From Cerasibacillus terrae (GTDB lineage Bacteria; Bacillota; Bacilli; Bacillales; Amphibacillaceae): a stretch of 64,000 bases of DNA. Shown one piece after another: positions 51,728 through 60,137 of this stretch; within the stretch, counting starts at the first letter, position 1; each line of letters begins with the position of its first letter. The translations under genes and the position numbers were made by a program. The stretch covers positions 186,001 through 250,000 of the forward strand of contig NZ_VDUW01000003.1 in NCBI RefSeq assembly GCF_008039555.1, in the 5' to 3' direction. The notes beneath the pieces are model-generated. The model worked only from the letters and a program-made list of their open reading frames with translations, had not been told where the DNA came from and searched no databases.

Positions 51728-52876
51728 TCATAATTTTTTTTGGCTTATGGATAGAATGTCTTCATTATGTTCGCCAATTTCTGGTGGGTGATGTCTAACG
51801 GAAACTGGTGTCCGCGATAGTTTCAAAGGACTGCCAATCATTTTAATCAATCCCGCAACTGGATGTTTTTGTTCGATAAACATATTTCTCGCTTGTAATT
51901 GTGGATCATGTGTAATTTCTTCTAAGTTTTGAATCGGTCCACAAGGAATTTTCTTTTCTTCACATTTCTGTTGCCAGTGAGCTGTTGATTTTGTTGATAA
52001 AATTTTTTGTAATAAGGGGGTTAATATGTCACGATGTTTTACTCTATCAGGATTTGTGTGAAAACGCTCATCTGTGGCATATTCTGGTTTTCCTAACACA
52101 CTGCACAGTGCTTTAAATTGATGATCATTTCCGACAGCAATTACCATTTCGCCATCATTTGTTTGGAAAGTTTGGTATGGCACAATATTGGCATGTTGAT
52201 TACCAAGAGGCTTTGGATTATGGCCAGACATTAAATAGTTACTTCCAATATTGACAAGCGAACTAACTGCGGCATCATATAAAGAAATATCAATCTTCTG
52301 CCCTTTACCAGATTGTGTTCTTTCGAGTAAGGCACTCTGAATGCCAATACAAGCATAAAGACCAGTAAGAATATCTGTAATTGCTACACCCAGCTTTTGG
52401 GGACCAGATGTAGAATCACCGGTAATACTCATTAATCCACTCATCGCTTGAATGATAAAGTCATAGCCTGGTTTGTGTTGGTATGGACCAGATTCGCCAA
52501 AACCAGTAATTGAACAAAAAACAATTTGCGGATTAATTTTCTGAAGTACATCGTAATCAAGGCCAAACCGTTTCATTGTTCCGGTTTTGAAATTGTGTAT
52601 TACTACATCACTTGTCTTTACTAATTCTTTAATGGTGTTGACACCTTTTTCTGATTTTAAATCCACTGTAATACTGCGCTTGTTTCGATTAGCAGATAAG
52701 TAATATGCGCTTACACCATTTTTAAAAGGAGGTCCCCATTTCCTTGTGTCATCACTTCCACCAGGAGCTTCCACTTTAATAATGTCTGCACCCAAATCAC
52801 CGAGAATCATCGTGCAATAAGGACCTGCTAATACACGTGAAAGGTCAAGAACCTTTATATGCTGTAATGCACCCAT
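51728..52876 (-). CDS. Class III CoA-transferase, succinyl-CoA:glutarate CoA-transferase-like
   Basis: The 382-residue protein belongs to the CaiB/BaiF family: LDLSRVLAGPYCTMILGDLG, DDTRKWGPPF, NRNKRSITVDLK, SITGFGESGP, and a candidate catalytic Asp139 in KPGYDFIIQAMSGLM. These segments resemble human SUGCT, the succinyl-CoA:glutarate CoA-transferase, more than formyl-CoA transferase, in my reading. It would activate glutarate to glutaryl-CoA for the dehydrogenase encoded next. Start ATG 52876 follows AAAGGAGGG. The gap to the dehydrogenase gene is 219 bases with no obvious terminator. Confidence 0.75.
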   Translation of the reverse strand: MGALQHIKVLDLSRVLAGPYCTMILGDLGADIIKVEAPGGSDDTRKWGPPFKNGVSAYYLSANRNKRSITVDLKSEKGVNTIKELVKTSDVVIHNFKTGTMKRFGLDYDVLQKINPQIVFCSITGFGESGPYQHKPGYDFIIQAMSGLMSITGDSTSGPQKLGVAITDILTGLYACIGIQSALLERTQSGKGQKIDISLYDAAVSSLVNIGSNYLMSGHNPKPLGNQHANIVPYQTFQTNDGEMVIAVGNDHQFKALCSVLGKPEYATDERFHTNPDRVKHRDILTPLLQKILSTKSTAHWQQKCEEKKIPCGPIQNLEEITHDPQLQARNMFIEQKHPVAGLIKMIGSPLKLSRTPVSVRHHPPEIGEHNEDILSISQKKL

Positions 52877-52954
52877 GCAATCCCTCCTTTATTAATGAAT
52901 ATGGAGTTTTAGTGAAAATAGTAATGTATCTTTAGAAAAATGGGATTTCCCAGC

Positions 52955-53068
52955 AAAATAAAAAGCCAGCTCAAATTGAATTGCGAAAAGACATGCAAAA
53001 CAACTTAAACTGGCTATATAATATCTGTGTTATTCGCCTGGCATGGACGTAGAACAGATTTGGCAGTT
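52955..53068 (-). promoter_or_regulatory. Structured leader with terminator before the CoA-transferase gene (leader 4)
   Basis: Read on the minus strand: AACTG (53068-53064), stem ATCTGT/ACAGAT (53059-53054 with 53028-53023), then CAGTT (53012-53008), which lies in the 5' arm AGCCAGTTTAAGTTG of a terminator whose 3' arm ends GAGCTGGCT (52983-52964), followed by TTTTTATTTT. The order of parts matches leaders 1-3. An additional hairpin ATCTTGT/ACAAGAT lies further upstream, and both hairpin loops contain GTCCATNCC. Confidence 0.55.
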
Positions 53069-53156
53069 TTTTATTCAATTATAAACCATCTGAAAGAAAT
53101 CCCAAAACTGATCTTGTGGAATGGACCTGTTTGTCTCAACAAGATTCATTAACGTT

Positions 53157-53185
53157 AGTATAATATATTCTGACTCTTTTGTAAA
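53157..53185 (-). promoter_or_regulatory. Promoter of the CoA-transferase unit
   Basis: On the minus strand TTTACA (53185-53180), 17 bases, TATACT (53162-53157), giving a leader of about 270 bases. Confidence 0.65.
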
Positions 53186-53335
53186 CAGATATTAGGAAAT
53201 TAATTATTTAAATAATATAATGCATTGAAATGGATGGTGATCTAATGATGAAAAAAATTCAAACCATCGTAGGGACAAATATATAACTTGTGCTAGATAA
53301 AATTAAAAATAAAATGATACAAAATAGATAGTAAT

Positions 53336-53368
53336 GGTAAAAGGCTTGGTTTATCCAAGCTTTTTACC
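53336..53368. terminator. Palindromic terminator-like hairpin
   Basis: GGTAAAAGGCTTGG and CCAAGCTTTTTACC pair almost fully with a 5-base loop. Its flank repeats the sequence of the PTS operon terminator at 13215-13248. Upstream, ATG 53247 with a GGTG site encodes only MMKKIQTIVGTNI and looks like a relic. Confidence 0.6.
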
Positions 53369-53386
53369 GCACATCCCGCATGAAGG

Positions 53387-53419
53387 AAAAATGCTTAGAA
53401 ACAATTCCAAGCATTTTTT
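53387..53419 (-). terminator. Terminator of mreBH
   Basis: AAAAATGCTT and AAGCATTTTT form a 10-bp stem just after the mreBH stop. Confidence 0.8.
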
Positions 53420-53428
53420 CAATATCTA

Positions 53429-54436
53429 TTATTTTGCACTTTTTTGTAGTTTACTTATCATTCCAACCGCACGTCCTGTACCAATGGCAACTGCTTCTAA
53501 TGGATTTGGAGCTAAATTAACTGGTACTAAGAGTTCGTTAGATAGCCATTCCTGCATACCGTGCAGTAAAGCACCACCACCTGTAAGGACTATCCCGCGA
53601 TCAACGATATCACCGCTTAATTCTGGTGGACAATCTTCTAGTGTAGATTTAATAGCGTCTAATATTTGCTCTAAGGATTCTTTTAATGCGGAATAAATTT
53701 CTGTAGATGTAATGGTAATTGTTTTTGGCAAACCTGTTACAAGGTCGCGTCCACGAACATCCATTGTTGCTTCTTCGTGATTTGGATGGGCATAACCAAT
53801 TTCCATTTTCACTCGTTCTGCTGTTCTTTCTCCAATTAAAACATTGTATTTTTTTCGAATAAATTGTGTGACTTCTTCATCAATTCGATCTCCACCTACA
53901 CGTACTGATGTAGAGGAAACGACACCACCAAATGAGATAATTCCAACCTCACATGTACCTCCACCAATATCAACAACAACATTTGCAATTGGTTCTTCAA
54001 CTGGTAAATCTGCGCCGATAGCGGCAGCAACTGGTTCTTCGATAATATGAACAGATTTCACACCAGAACTAGCAATTGCATTATGAATGGCACGTTTTTC
54101 TACTTCTGTACTTCCTGTTGGTGTACATACAACAACAGTTGGTTTACGTAAGGACACGCCAACTTTTTTACTTATTTTTTTCAAGAATGCTTTAAGCATC
54201 TGGGCAGTAATATCAAAGTCTGCAATAACGCCATCTTTTAACGGGCGAATCGGGATAATATTTTTTGGCGTTTTACCGACCATGTCTTTTGCTTCTGTAC
54301 CCACTGCAATAACATCTTTTGTATATATATCAATAGCGACAACAGCCGGCTCGTTTAATACGACTCCTTTTGATTTTGCATAAATTAAAACATTTGCAGT
54401 TCCTAAGTCAATTCCAATTTCAGCGTTTGAAAACAT
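53429..54436 (-). CDS. mreBH: Actin-like cell-shape protein MreBH
   Basis: The 335-residue protein is a bacterial actin: phosphate 1 motif [29 protein letters not shown], phosphate 2 [19 protein letters not shown], adenosine motif [12 protein letters not shown], and [14 protein letters not shown]. It lacks other mre/min genes around it and resembles B. subtilis MreBH in length and sequence. MreBH guides cell-wall hydrolases such as LytE along the lateral wall. The ATG at 54436 lies eight bases after GGAGG. The neighbouring secreted CAP protein fits an envelope context. Confidence 0.92.
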   Translation of the reverse strand: MFSNAEIGIDLGTANVLIYAKSKGVVLNEPAVVAIDIYTKDVIAVGTEAKDMVGKTPKNIIPIRPLKDGVIADFDITAQMLKAFLKKISKKVGVSLRKPTVVVCTPTGSTEVEKRAIHNAIASSGVKSVHIIEEPVAAAIGADLPVEEPIANVVVDIGGGTCEVGIISFGGVVSSTSVRVGGDRIDEEVTQFIRKKYNVLIGERTAERVKMEIGYAHPNHEEATMDVRGRDLVTGLPKTITITSTEIYSALKESLEQILDAIKSTLEDCPPELSGDIVDRGIVLTGGGALLHGMQEWLSNELLVPVNLAPNPLEAVAIGTGRAVGMISKLQKSAK

Positions 54437-55019
54437 ATTCGTTTCCTCCAATGATGAATTTTTATCAGATTAAAAATTACCTATATAAATAGGAGATTTT
54501 TTATTACTGAATTTCAATAATAAGTATGACTAAGAGCTAAATGGAGTGGTAAATATCCATTTAAATCAAGTCTTCATTATATATTTAGTAATTTCATGTG
54601 AGTAGGGCGGATTCTAACTATTTTGACAACATTCTACAATTAAAAATCCAATCTAGTCTATATTCATTTAATAAAAGACTACCTATAATAATACCACATG
54701 TACTATTAAAGATAAGAAAAAATGACCAAAAAGACAAGTAACAATTACATTACAAAAAATCTCAGCTTGTAACATAACATACCCTTTTTTGATGATGTCA
54801 ATAGCAAAACAGTGGAAATTTACACCAAAGGGATAAAAATTTGTCTGTTTTTCCGATTATACCCGGGATTCGATTTAAAGTAGGATAAGGATTTAAAGGA
54901 ATTAGAGAATTAATCAAAGCAATTGGAAAATCAGACCAGCATTATTACAAAAAACACATGGTATATTTATTTTGTCGAAGGGGACATAAAAAAAAACAAA
55001 CAAGGAGCGTGTATTATAC
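54437..55019. other. Divergent intergenic region, no gene recognised
   Basis: This 583-base AT-rich gap separates mreBH and the CAP protein gene. I see TTGTCA-like and TATAAT-like boxes on the minus strand but no convincing pair, and no stable hairpin other than short ones. Short open frames here lack ribosome binding sites. It presumably holds both divergent promoters. Confidence 0.4.
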
Positions 55020-55844
55020 GTGTTAAAAAAAATAACAACTGTAACTGCATTGAGTGCAGCAATTTTATTTGGAGGGACTGTTTCAACAGCAGACGCATCT
55101 GCTACTTCTCCTAATGTAGAAAATAATCATAACTATACAAAGGTTTATTATAAAATTGGTGGAAAATGGCAATCAATCTCAGAAAAAAATACAAAAACAA
55201 CATTACAAAAGCATTTTCCAAATTGTAATTGGTCATTGATTAATTGGGAAAAGGAAGAAAAACCGGAAAGAAATGAAGAAACAAAACAAGAACAAAATGA
55301 AGAAGAAAAACCCGAACAAAAGGATACTACTCCTAATAAGCCAGAAGAACAAAAACCAGAGCAAGATAAACCGGTTCAAGAAAAACCTGAGGTACAAAAA
55401 CCAGTACAAGAAGAAGCAGATAAACAAGCAGAAGAACAAACAGAAGATAAAAAACAAGGAAATGAATTAAATCAATTTGAACAACAAGTTGTAGAGTTAA
55501 CAAACCAAGAAAGAACAAAACGTGGACTTAAAGCTTTTAAAATAAATAATGAGTTAAGTAAAGTAGCACGTGAAAAATCTCGTGATATGGCTGTGAATGG
55601 TTATTTCTCACATAACAGCCCAACTTATGGATCACCATTTGATATGATGAAAAAATACGGAATCACTTACCGTACAGCAGGGGAAAATATTGCAAAAGGA
55701 CAACGTACGCCACAACGTGTTGTACAAGCATGGATGAACAGTGAAGGACATAGAAAAAATATTTTGAATCCAAATTTCACAGAAATCGGCGTAGGATATA
55801 TCGAACAAGGAAACGTTTGGACACAACAATTCATTGGAAAATAA
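55020..55844 (+). CDS. Secreted CAP-domain (SCP-like) protein, YkwD-like
   Basis: The 274-residue protein has a signal peptide (residues 1-27, cleavage near ADA-SA), a short N-terminal domain, a low-complexity Glu/Lys/Pro/Gln linker (about residues 78-145), and a C-terminal CAP domain with LTNQERTKRGLKAF, SRDMAVNGYFSH, GENIAKGQRT, WMNSEGHRKNIL and EIGVGYI. Bacterial CAP proteins of this type are secreted or wall-associated and of unknown activity. The start is a GTG at 55020 with GGAG 12 bases upstream, a wide spacing. Confidence 0.88.
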   Translation: MLKKITTVTALSAAILFGGTVSTADASATSPNVENNHNYTKVYYKIGGKWQSISEKNTKTTLQKHFPNCNWSLINWEKEEKPERNEETKQEQNEEEKPEQKDTTPNKPEEQKPEQDKPVQEKPEVQKPVQEEADKQAEEQTEDKKQGNELNQFEQQVVELTNQERTKRGLKAFKINNELSKVAREKSRDMAVNGYFSHNSPTYGSPFDMMKKYGITYRTAGENIAKGQRTPQRVVQAWMNSEGHRKNILNPNFTEIGVGYIEQGNVWTQQFIGK

Positions 55845-55846
55845 GC

Positions 55847-55880
55847 AAAAAAAGGAGCTTTTTTAAAAGGCTCCTTTTTT
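55847..55880 (+). terminator. Terminator after the CAP gene
   Basis: AAAAAAGGAGC and GCTCCTTTTTT form an 11-bp stem with T tail. Confidence 0.85.
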
Positions 55881-56013
55881 GTGTGCATGAACTCCCAAAA
55901 TCCATACCACATGTCTATATCCTAATAATTCCTTTTTATTTTCCTAGCAAAAATCCGACAATTTTCGTCATTTTTCGGTATAATCTATATGCGAATGTGA
56001 AGGAGGGAACATG

Positions 56014-56751
56014 ATGATTCGAACGATAGGAATTTATTTATATGCAGCAATATTAGTAATAGGTAGTATTTTTAAATTACAGAAAGCAAAAAAATTATCT
56101 TCAAAAGCAAATCAACCCGAGATACAAAAGGAAATTTTTCAAACGCCAAGTGTTGTTTCGCAAAAAGTAATTAAAAAAACAGGGACAAAAATATATGTGA
56201 ATGGTAAGGAAAATATACCAGATGGTCCAGCTCTTTATGTGGCAAATCATCAAGGGTTATTTGATATACTGGCACTATTAGGCTATTTAGGAAAGCCAGT
56301 TGGATTTATTGCGAAAAAGGAAATAGATAAATTACCGATTATTCCAAAGTGGATGGAATTATTGGCTTGTGTCTTTATTGATCGAAGTGACCGAAGACAG
56401 TCAGTAAGGGCGATACAAAAAGGAACGAAAAATATTAAAAATGGACATTCCATCGTTATTTTTCCTGAGGGAACAAGGAGCAAGGATGGTCAAGTTAGCT
56501 CATTTAAAGCTGGAAGTTTCCGTCTTGGAACAAAAGCAAAGGTGCCAATTGTGCCGATTGCAATAGATGGTACACGAGAAATGTATGAAGAAAATAATAA
56601 TCGAGTGAAACCATCAGTCATTCAACTTGTAGTAGGGAAACCAATTACACCAGAAGAATATGAAGGAATGAAAGGAAAAGAGCTTGCAGCGTACACCGAA
56701 AAGAAGGTGTCTCAACAATTGGAGCAAATAAGAAAGACTAATACAAACTAG
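56014..56751 (+). CDS. plsC: 1-acyl-sn-glycerol-3-phosphate acyltransferase PlsC
   Basis: The 245-residue membrane-associated protein has an N-terminal hydrophobic segment and the acyltransferase motifs in order: ANHQGLFDIL (NHx4D), FIDRSDRR, IFPEGTRSKDG and VPIVPIAIDGT. It adds the second acyl chain to lysophosphatidic acid in phospholipid synthesis. Two adjacent ATGs follow AGGAGGG; the second (56014) has better spacing. It is a single gene with a strong terminator. Confidence 0.92.
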   Translation: MIRTIGIYLYAAILVIGSIFKLQKAKKLSSKANQPEIQKEIFQTPSVVSQKVIKKTGTKIYVNGKENIPDGPALYVANHQGLFDILALLGYLGKPVGFIAKKEIDKLPIIPKWMELLACVFIDRSDRRQSVRAIQKGTKNIKNGHSIVIFPEGTRSKDGQVSSFKAGSFRLGTKAKVPIVPIAIDGTREMYEENNNRVKPSVIQLVVGKPITPEEYEGMKGKELAAYTEKKVSQQLEQIRKTNTN

Positions 56752-56782
56752 GCTATCATAGTATTGATTCATACGGCAAACA

Positions 56783-56828
56783 AAAATCCTGAAGAGATTA
56801 CAAGAAGTTAATCTTTTCAGGATTTTAT
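56783..56828 (+). terminator. Terminator after plsC
   Basis: AAAATCCTGAA and TTCAGGATTTT, with an inner AGATT/AATCT extension, form a long stem followed by a T-rich tail. Confidence 0.85.
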
Positions 56829-56889
56829 TATTTAAAAACTAAATTTAATCCCCCTCTTTATTCTTCATTGTTTTTAAAAACAACGGATA

Positions 56890-56923
56890 TGTAGTTGACA
56901 GTCTTTCGTTAATCGACTACAAT
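56890..56923 (+). promoter_or_regulatory. Promoter of the his operon with overlapping inverted repeat
   Basis: TTGACA (56895-56900), 17 bases, TACAAT (56918-56923). TGTAGTTGA (56890-56898) and TCGACTACA (56913-56921) are inverted repeats with one mismatch that cover both the -35 and the -10 box, a good position for a repressor. No T-box is present in the short leader. Confidence 0.75.
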
Positions 56924-56980
56924 ACTATATAACTTTACCACATTAAAGTAATGCAGGAATAAAGTAGAGGAGGGGAGAAA

Positions 56981-58222
56981 ATGATATATGTTCAACCAAA
57001 TCAAGTATTGAAAACAAATACTTCCACTTGTGAAAAAAAGAATGTATTTATGTCATTACTGGAAAATCGTTTTCAAACGTATGGATATAAAGAAGTGAAA
57101 ACGCCAATGTTTGAGCCGTATGATTTATATTCCACGGTAGACGGGTTAATTCAGCAGAAAGATATGATAAAGGTTATTGATTCAACAGGTAAAGTACTTG
57201 TGTTACGGCCTGATGCTACTATTCCGCTTGCGCGAATGATGGCACAGTATACAGAAGATAAATTGAAAACAAGTCGTTATTTTTATATGATGGACGTTTT
57301 TCGTCAAACAGAAAGTAAAACAAATAACTATAACCATATGCAAGCTGGAATAGAATGTTTTGGAAATGCGTCTCCTGGTATTGATGCAGAAGTACTAGCT
57401 CTTAGTAAGCATGTATTTCAGGATATTGGCTTTCCGGATTTCACATTAGAGATTGGCCATGCGGGTTTTATAGAGGAAGTATTGAGTAAGCTTTCCTTCC
57501 AAGAAATGGAATGGAAACAGTTGAAAACGTATCTTCAAGCAAAAAACAAAAATGATTTACAAACCTTTCTTATTGATAAAGAAATAGACAATTCAATGAA
57601 GGAAATTTTATTAGCCATTCCAGATTTGTATGGAACTCCAGAATCTATCATTCCAAAAGTTAAGGAGCTCTCTTTAACAAATCAAATGAAAAAAGCAGTT
57701 GTTCATCTAGAAACTATATATCAACAATTGGAGCTTTATGATATGGCAGACCATATTGTCATTAATTTTGGATTATTGAATCAAATGACATATTACTCCG
57801 ATATTATTTTTCAAGGATTTATCAAAGGTGTAGGAAAACCAGTTCTTATGGGTGGAAGATATGACACATTAACAGAACAGTTTGGTATGGAAATACCAGC
57901 AATTGGTTTTGCCTGTGATATCGATTTGATATTAAACATGTGGGAAAACTCTTGTCCAAAAGAAAAAAACAAAGATGTAGTTATCCATTATGATGATCAA
58001 ATGAAATCAATCAAAAATGCCTACCGTTTAGCAAATGAATTACGAAGGGCGAATTGGAATGTCTTGTGTGAACATGAAAATGAAGAAACATCTATTGGAA
58101 ATAATACGAATTATATTGTTTGTATACAGGATAAGTTCATTTTTCAGAATAAAAATAAAAGAGAAATTTTTCCTGCAATACAGGACATATTAAAAAAGCT
58201 TACACAATCTAATGAAATTTAA
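56981..58222 (+). CDS. hisZ: ATP phosphoribosyltransferase regulatory subunit HisZ
   Basis: The 413-residue protein resembles the catalytic core of histidyl-tRNA synthetase (VLRPDATIPLARMMA, YYMMDVFRQTES-like RYFYMMDVFRQTES, GGRYDTL) but has no anticodon-binding domain. It is HisZ, which forms a complex with the short form of HisG and gives it feedback regulation. First gene of the histidine operon; it ends eight bases before hisG. Ribosome binding site GAGGAGGGG precedes ATG 56981. Confidence 0.92.
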   Translation: MIYVQPNQVLKTNTSTCEKKNVFMSLLENRFQTYGYKEVKTPMFEPYDLYSTVDGLIQQKDMIKVIDSTGKVLVLRPDATIPLARMMAQYTEDKLKTSRYFYMMDVFRQTESKTNNYNHMQAGIECFGNASPGIDAEVLALSKHVFQDIGFPDFTLEIGHAGFIEEVLSKLSFQEMEWKQLKTYLQAKNKNDLQTFLIDKEIDNSMKEILLAIPDLYGTPESIIPKVKELSLTNQMKKAVVHLETIYQQLELYDMADHIVINFGLLNQMTYYSDIIFQGFIKGVGKPVLMGGRYDTLTEQFGMEIPAIGFACDIDLILNMWENSCPKEKNKDVVIHYDDQMKSIKNAYRLANELRRANWNVLCEHENEETSIGNNTNYIVCIQDKFIFQNKNKREIFPAIQDILKKLTQSNEI

Positions 58223-58230
58223 GGAGGGAT

Positions 58231-58863
58231 ATGATGCTAACAATCGCACTTGCAAAAGGCCGAACAGTCAAAGACGCTATACAAATATTACGAGAAGTGG
58301 GATATGAATTTCCTGATTTCCACGAAGAATCTCGGAAACTCATTTTCTATGATGAACAACAACAATTAAAAATGCTTTTTGTAAAAGCTGTAGATGTGCC
58401 TACATATGTAGAAAAGGGTGCTGCAGATATAGGGATTGTTGGAAAAGACCATATTTTGGAGGCAAAAGCGGATGTTTATGAATTATTGGATTTGAAATTT
58501 GGCAAATGTAAAATTTCTGTTGCTGGTTTGAAAGATTCTCATTCCTATCCAATGGAAAATGTAACTGTTGCATCTAAATATCCAACCATTGCTCGGCAGT
58601 TTTTTATGAGAAAAAACATTCCTATAGAAACAATTAAATTAAATGGCTCCGTTGAATTGGCGCCTTTAATTGGTCTATCGGATATTATTGTCGATATCGT
58701 TGAAACAGGTAAGACATTGCAAGAAAATAATCTGATGGTTCTTGATGATATAGCAAAAATTAGTACAAGATTAATTGCAAATAAAGCAAGTTTTGCTATC
58801 CAAACAGAAGTAATCCAACTGTTTATTCAAAAAATCCAATCTGTATTAGAGGTGAAACAATGA
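58231..58863 (+). CDS. hisG: ATP phosphoribosyltransferase catalytic subunit HisG (short form)
   Basis: The 210-residue protein is the short HisG: LTIALAKGRT, GAADIGIVGKDHI, NGSVELAPLIGLSDIIVDIVET-type PRPP-binding segment (GSVELAPLIGLSDIIVD). It joins ATP and PRPP, the first step of histidine synthesis. It lacks the C-terminal regulatory domain, consistent with HisZ upstream. It overlaps hisD by four bases (ATGA). Confidence 0.95.
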   Translation: MMLTIALAKGRTVKDAIQILREVGYEFPDFHEESRKLIFYDEQQQLKMLFVKAVDVPTYVEKGAADIGIVGKDHILEAKADVYELLDLKFGKCKISVAGLKDSHSYPMENVTVASKYPTIARQFFMRKNIPIETIKLNGSVELAPLIGLSDIIVDIVETGKTLQENNLMVLDDIAKISTRLIANKASFAIQTEVIQLFIQKIQSVLEVKQ

Positions 58864-60137
58864 AAATAGTGGATTCTAAACAATTTTTACTAGAAAAATC
58901 AAAACGAACAAAAGAAGATGTTGACTTTGATCAATCCGTACTTGCTATTATTCGAGAGATTCAAAAAAATGGGGATGTTGCATTGAAATCTTTTACAGAG
59001 CAGTTTGATGGTGTCTCTCTGGATTCTTTTCAAGTAACCAAAGAAGAAATAGAGGAAGCAAATCAAATAGTTGATGAAACTTTCATCCATGCAGTAAAAA
59101 ATGTGAAAAAGCAATTAATCGACTTCCATGAAAAACAAGTAGAAACATCTTGGTTTATGGAACAATCGGAAGGCGTTGTGCTTGGGCAAAAAGTAACCCC
59201 AATTGAAAAAGTGGGGGTATATATTCCAGGTGGAAAAGCATCTTATCCATCAACTGTTTTAATGAATGTGATTCCAGCCAAATTAGCAGGGGTTAGTTCT
59301 ATTACGATGGTTACACCTCCAGATGAAACAGGAAAAGTAGATCCACAAGTATTAATAGCAGCTAAGGTTGCAGGTGTTGATCAAATCTATAAAATTGGTG
59401 GAGCTCAAGCAATTGCTGCCCTTGCCTATGGAACAGAGACTATTGAGAAGGTAGATAAAATTGTCGGACCAGGTAATCGCTATGTTGCCGAAGCAAAGAA
59501 ATGGGTATATGGACAAGTTGGAATCGATATGATTGCCGGTCCTAGTGAAATCTGTGTTATCGCGGATGAAACAGCTTCACCAAAATATGTTGCTGCAGAT
59601 TTACTATCACAAGCAGAGCACGATGAAGATGCGACAGCCGTTTGTATTACAATAAACGAACAACTTGCTCAAAACATTCAAGCCGAGGTAGCAAAACAGT
59701 TACAGACATTAGACAGACAAACAATTATTCAAACGTCATTAGAGAGAAATGGCAGAATCATCATTGTTGAATCATTATCGAAAGCTATTGATTTGGCAAA
59801 TGAAATTGCACCAGAGCACCTTGAACTAATGATAGAAAAACCTACGGAATATTTACCTTTTATTAAGCATGCAGGTGCAATCTTCCTAGGTGAATATGCA
59901 CCAGAAGCATTGGGAGATTATTTTGCAGGTCCAAATCATACTCTTCCAACAAATGGAACGGCGACTTTTTCCTCTCCATTAGGAGTCTATGATTTTATGA
60001 AAAAATCAAGCATTATTCACTATACTAAATCAGCCTTAATGAAAGCTGCTCCTTTTATCACCACATTGGCAAATGCAGAAGGGCTATCAGCACATGCGAA
60101 ATCTATCACTATTAGAAAGGATGAAGAAGATGCGTAG
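58860..60137 (+). CDS. hisD: Histidinol dehydrogenase HisD
   Basis: The 425-residue protein has GVYIPGGKASYPSTVLMN, IAGPSEICVIAD, LLSQAEHDEDA, the zinc and catalytic histidines in APEHLELM and GPNHTLPTNGTA. It oxidises histidinol to histidine in two NAD+-dependent steps at the end of the pathway. It overlaps hisB by eight bases. Confidence 0.97.
   Translation: MKIVDSKQFLLEKSKRTKEDVDFDQSVLAIIREIQKNGDVALKSFTEQFDGVSLDSFQVTKEEIEEANQIVDETFIHAVKNVKKQLIDFHEKQVETSWFMEQSEGVVLGQKVTPIEKVGVYIPGGKASYPSTVLMNVIPAKLAGVSSITMVTPPDETGKVDPQVLIAAKVAGVDQIYKIGGAQAIAALAYGTETIEKVDKIVGPGNRYVAEAKKWVYGQVGIDMIAGPSEICVIADETASPKYVAADLLSQAEHDEDATAVCITINEQLAQNIQAEVAKQLQTLDRQTIIQTSLERNGRIIIVESLSKAIDLANEIAPEHLELMIEKPTEYLPFIKHAGAIFLGEYAPEALGDYFAGPNHTLPTNGTATFSSPLGVYDFMKKSSIIHYTKSALMKAAPFITTLANAEGLSAHAKSITIRKDEEDA

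Noticed and set aside
53334..53696. 120-codon plus-strand frame opposite the end of mreBH
   Set aside because: It is antisense to a clear MreBH coding sequence and begins inside a terminator hairpin.
54923..55114. 63-codon frame before and overlapping the CAP protein start
   Set aside because: No ribosome binding site, overlaps the signal peptide of the CAP protein in another frame, low-complexity Asn/Lys composition.
56924..56980. Histidine T-box before hisZ
   Set aside because: The leader is under 60 bases and lacks the AGGGTGGNACCGCG core.
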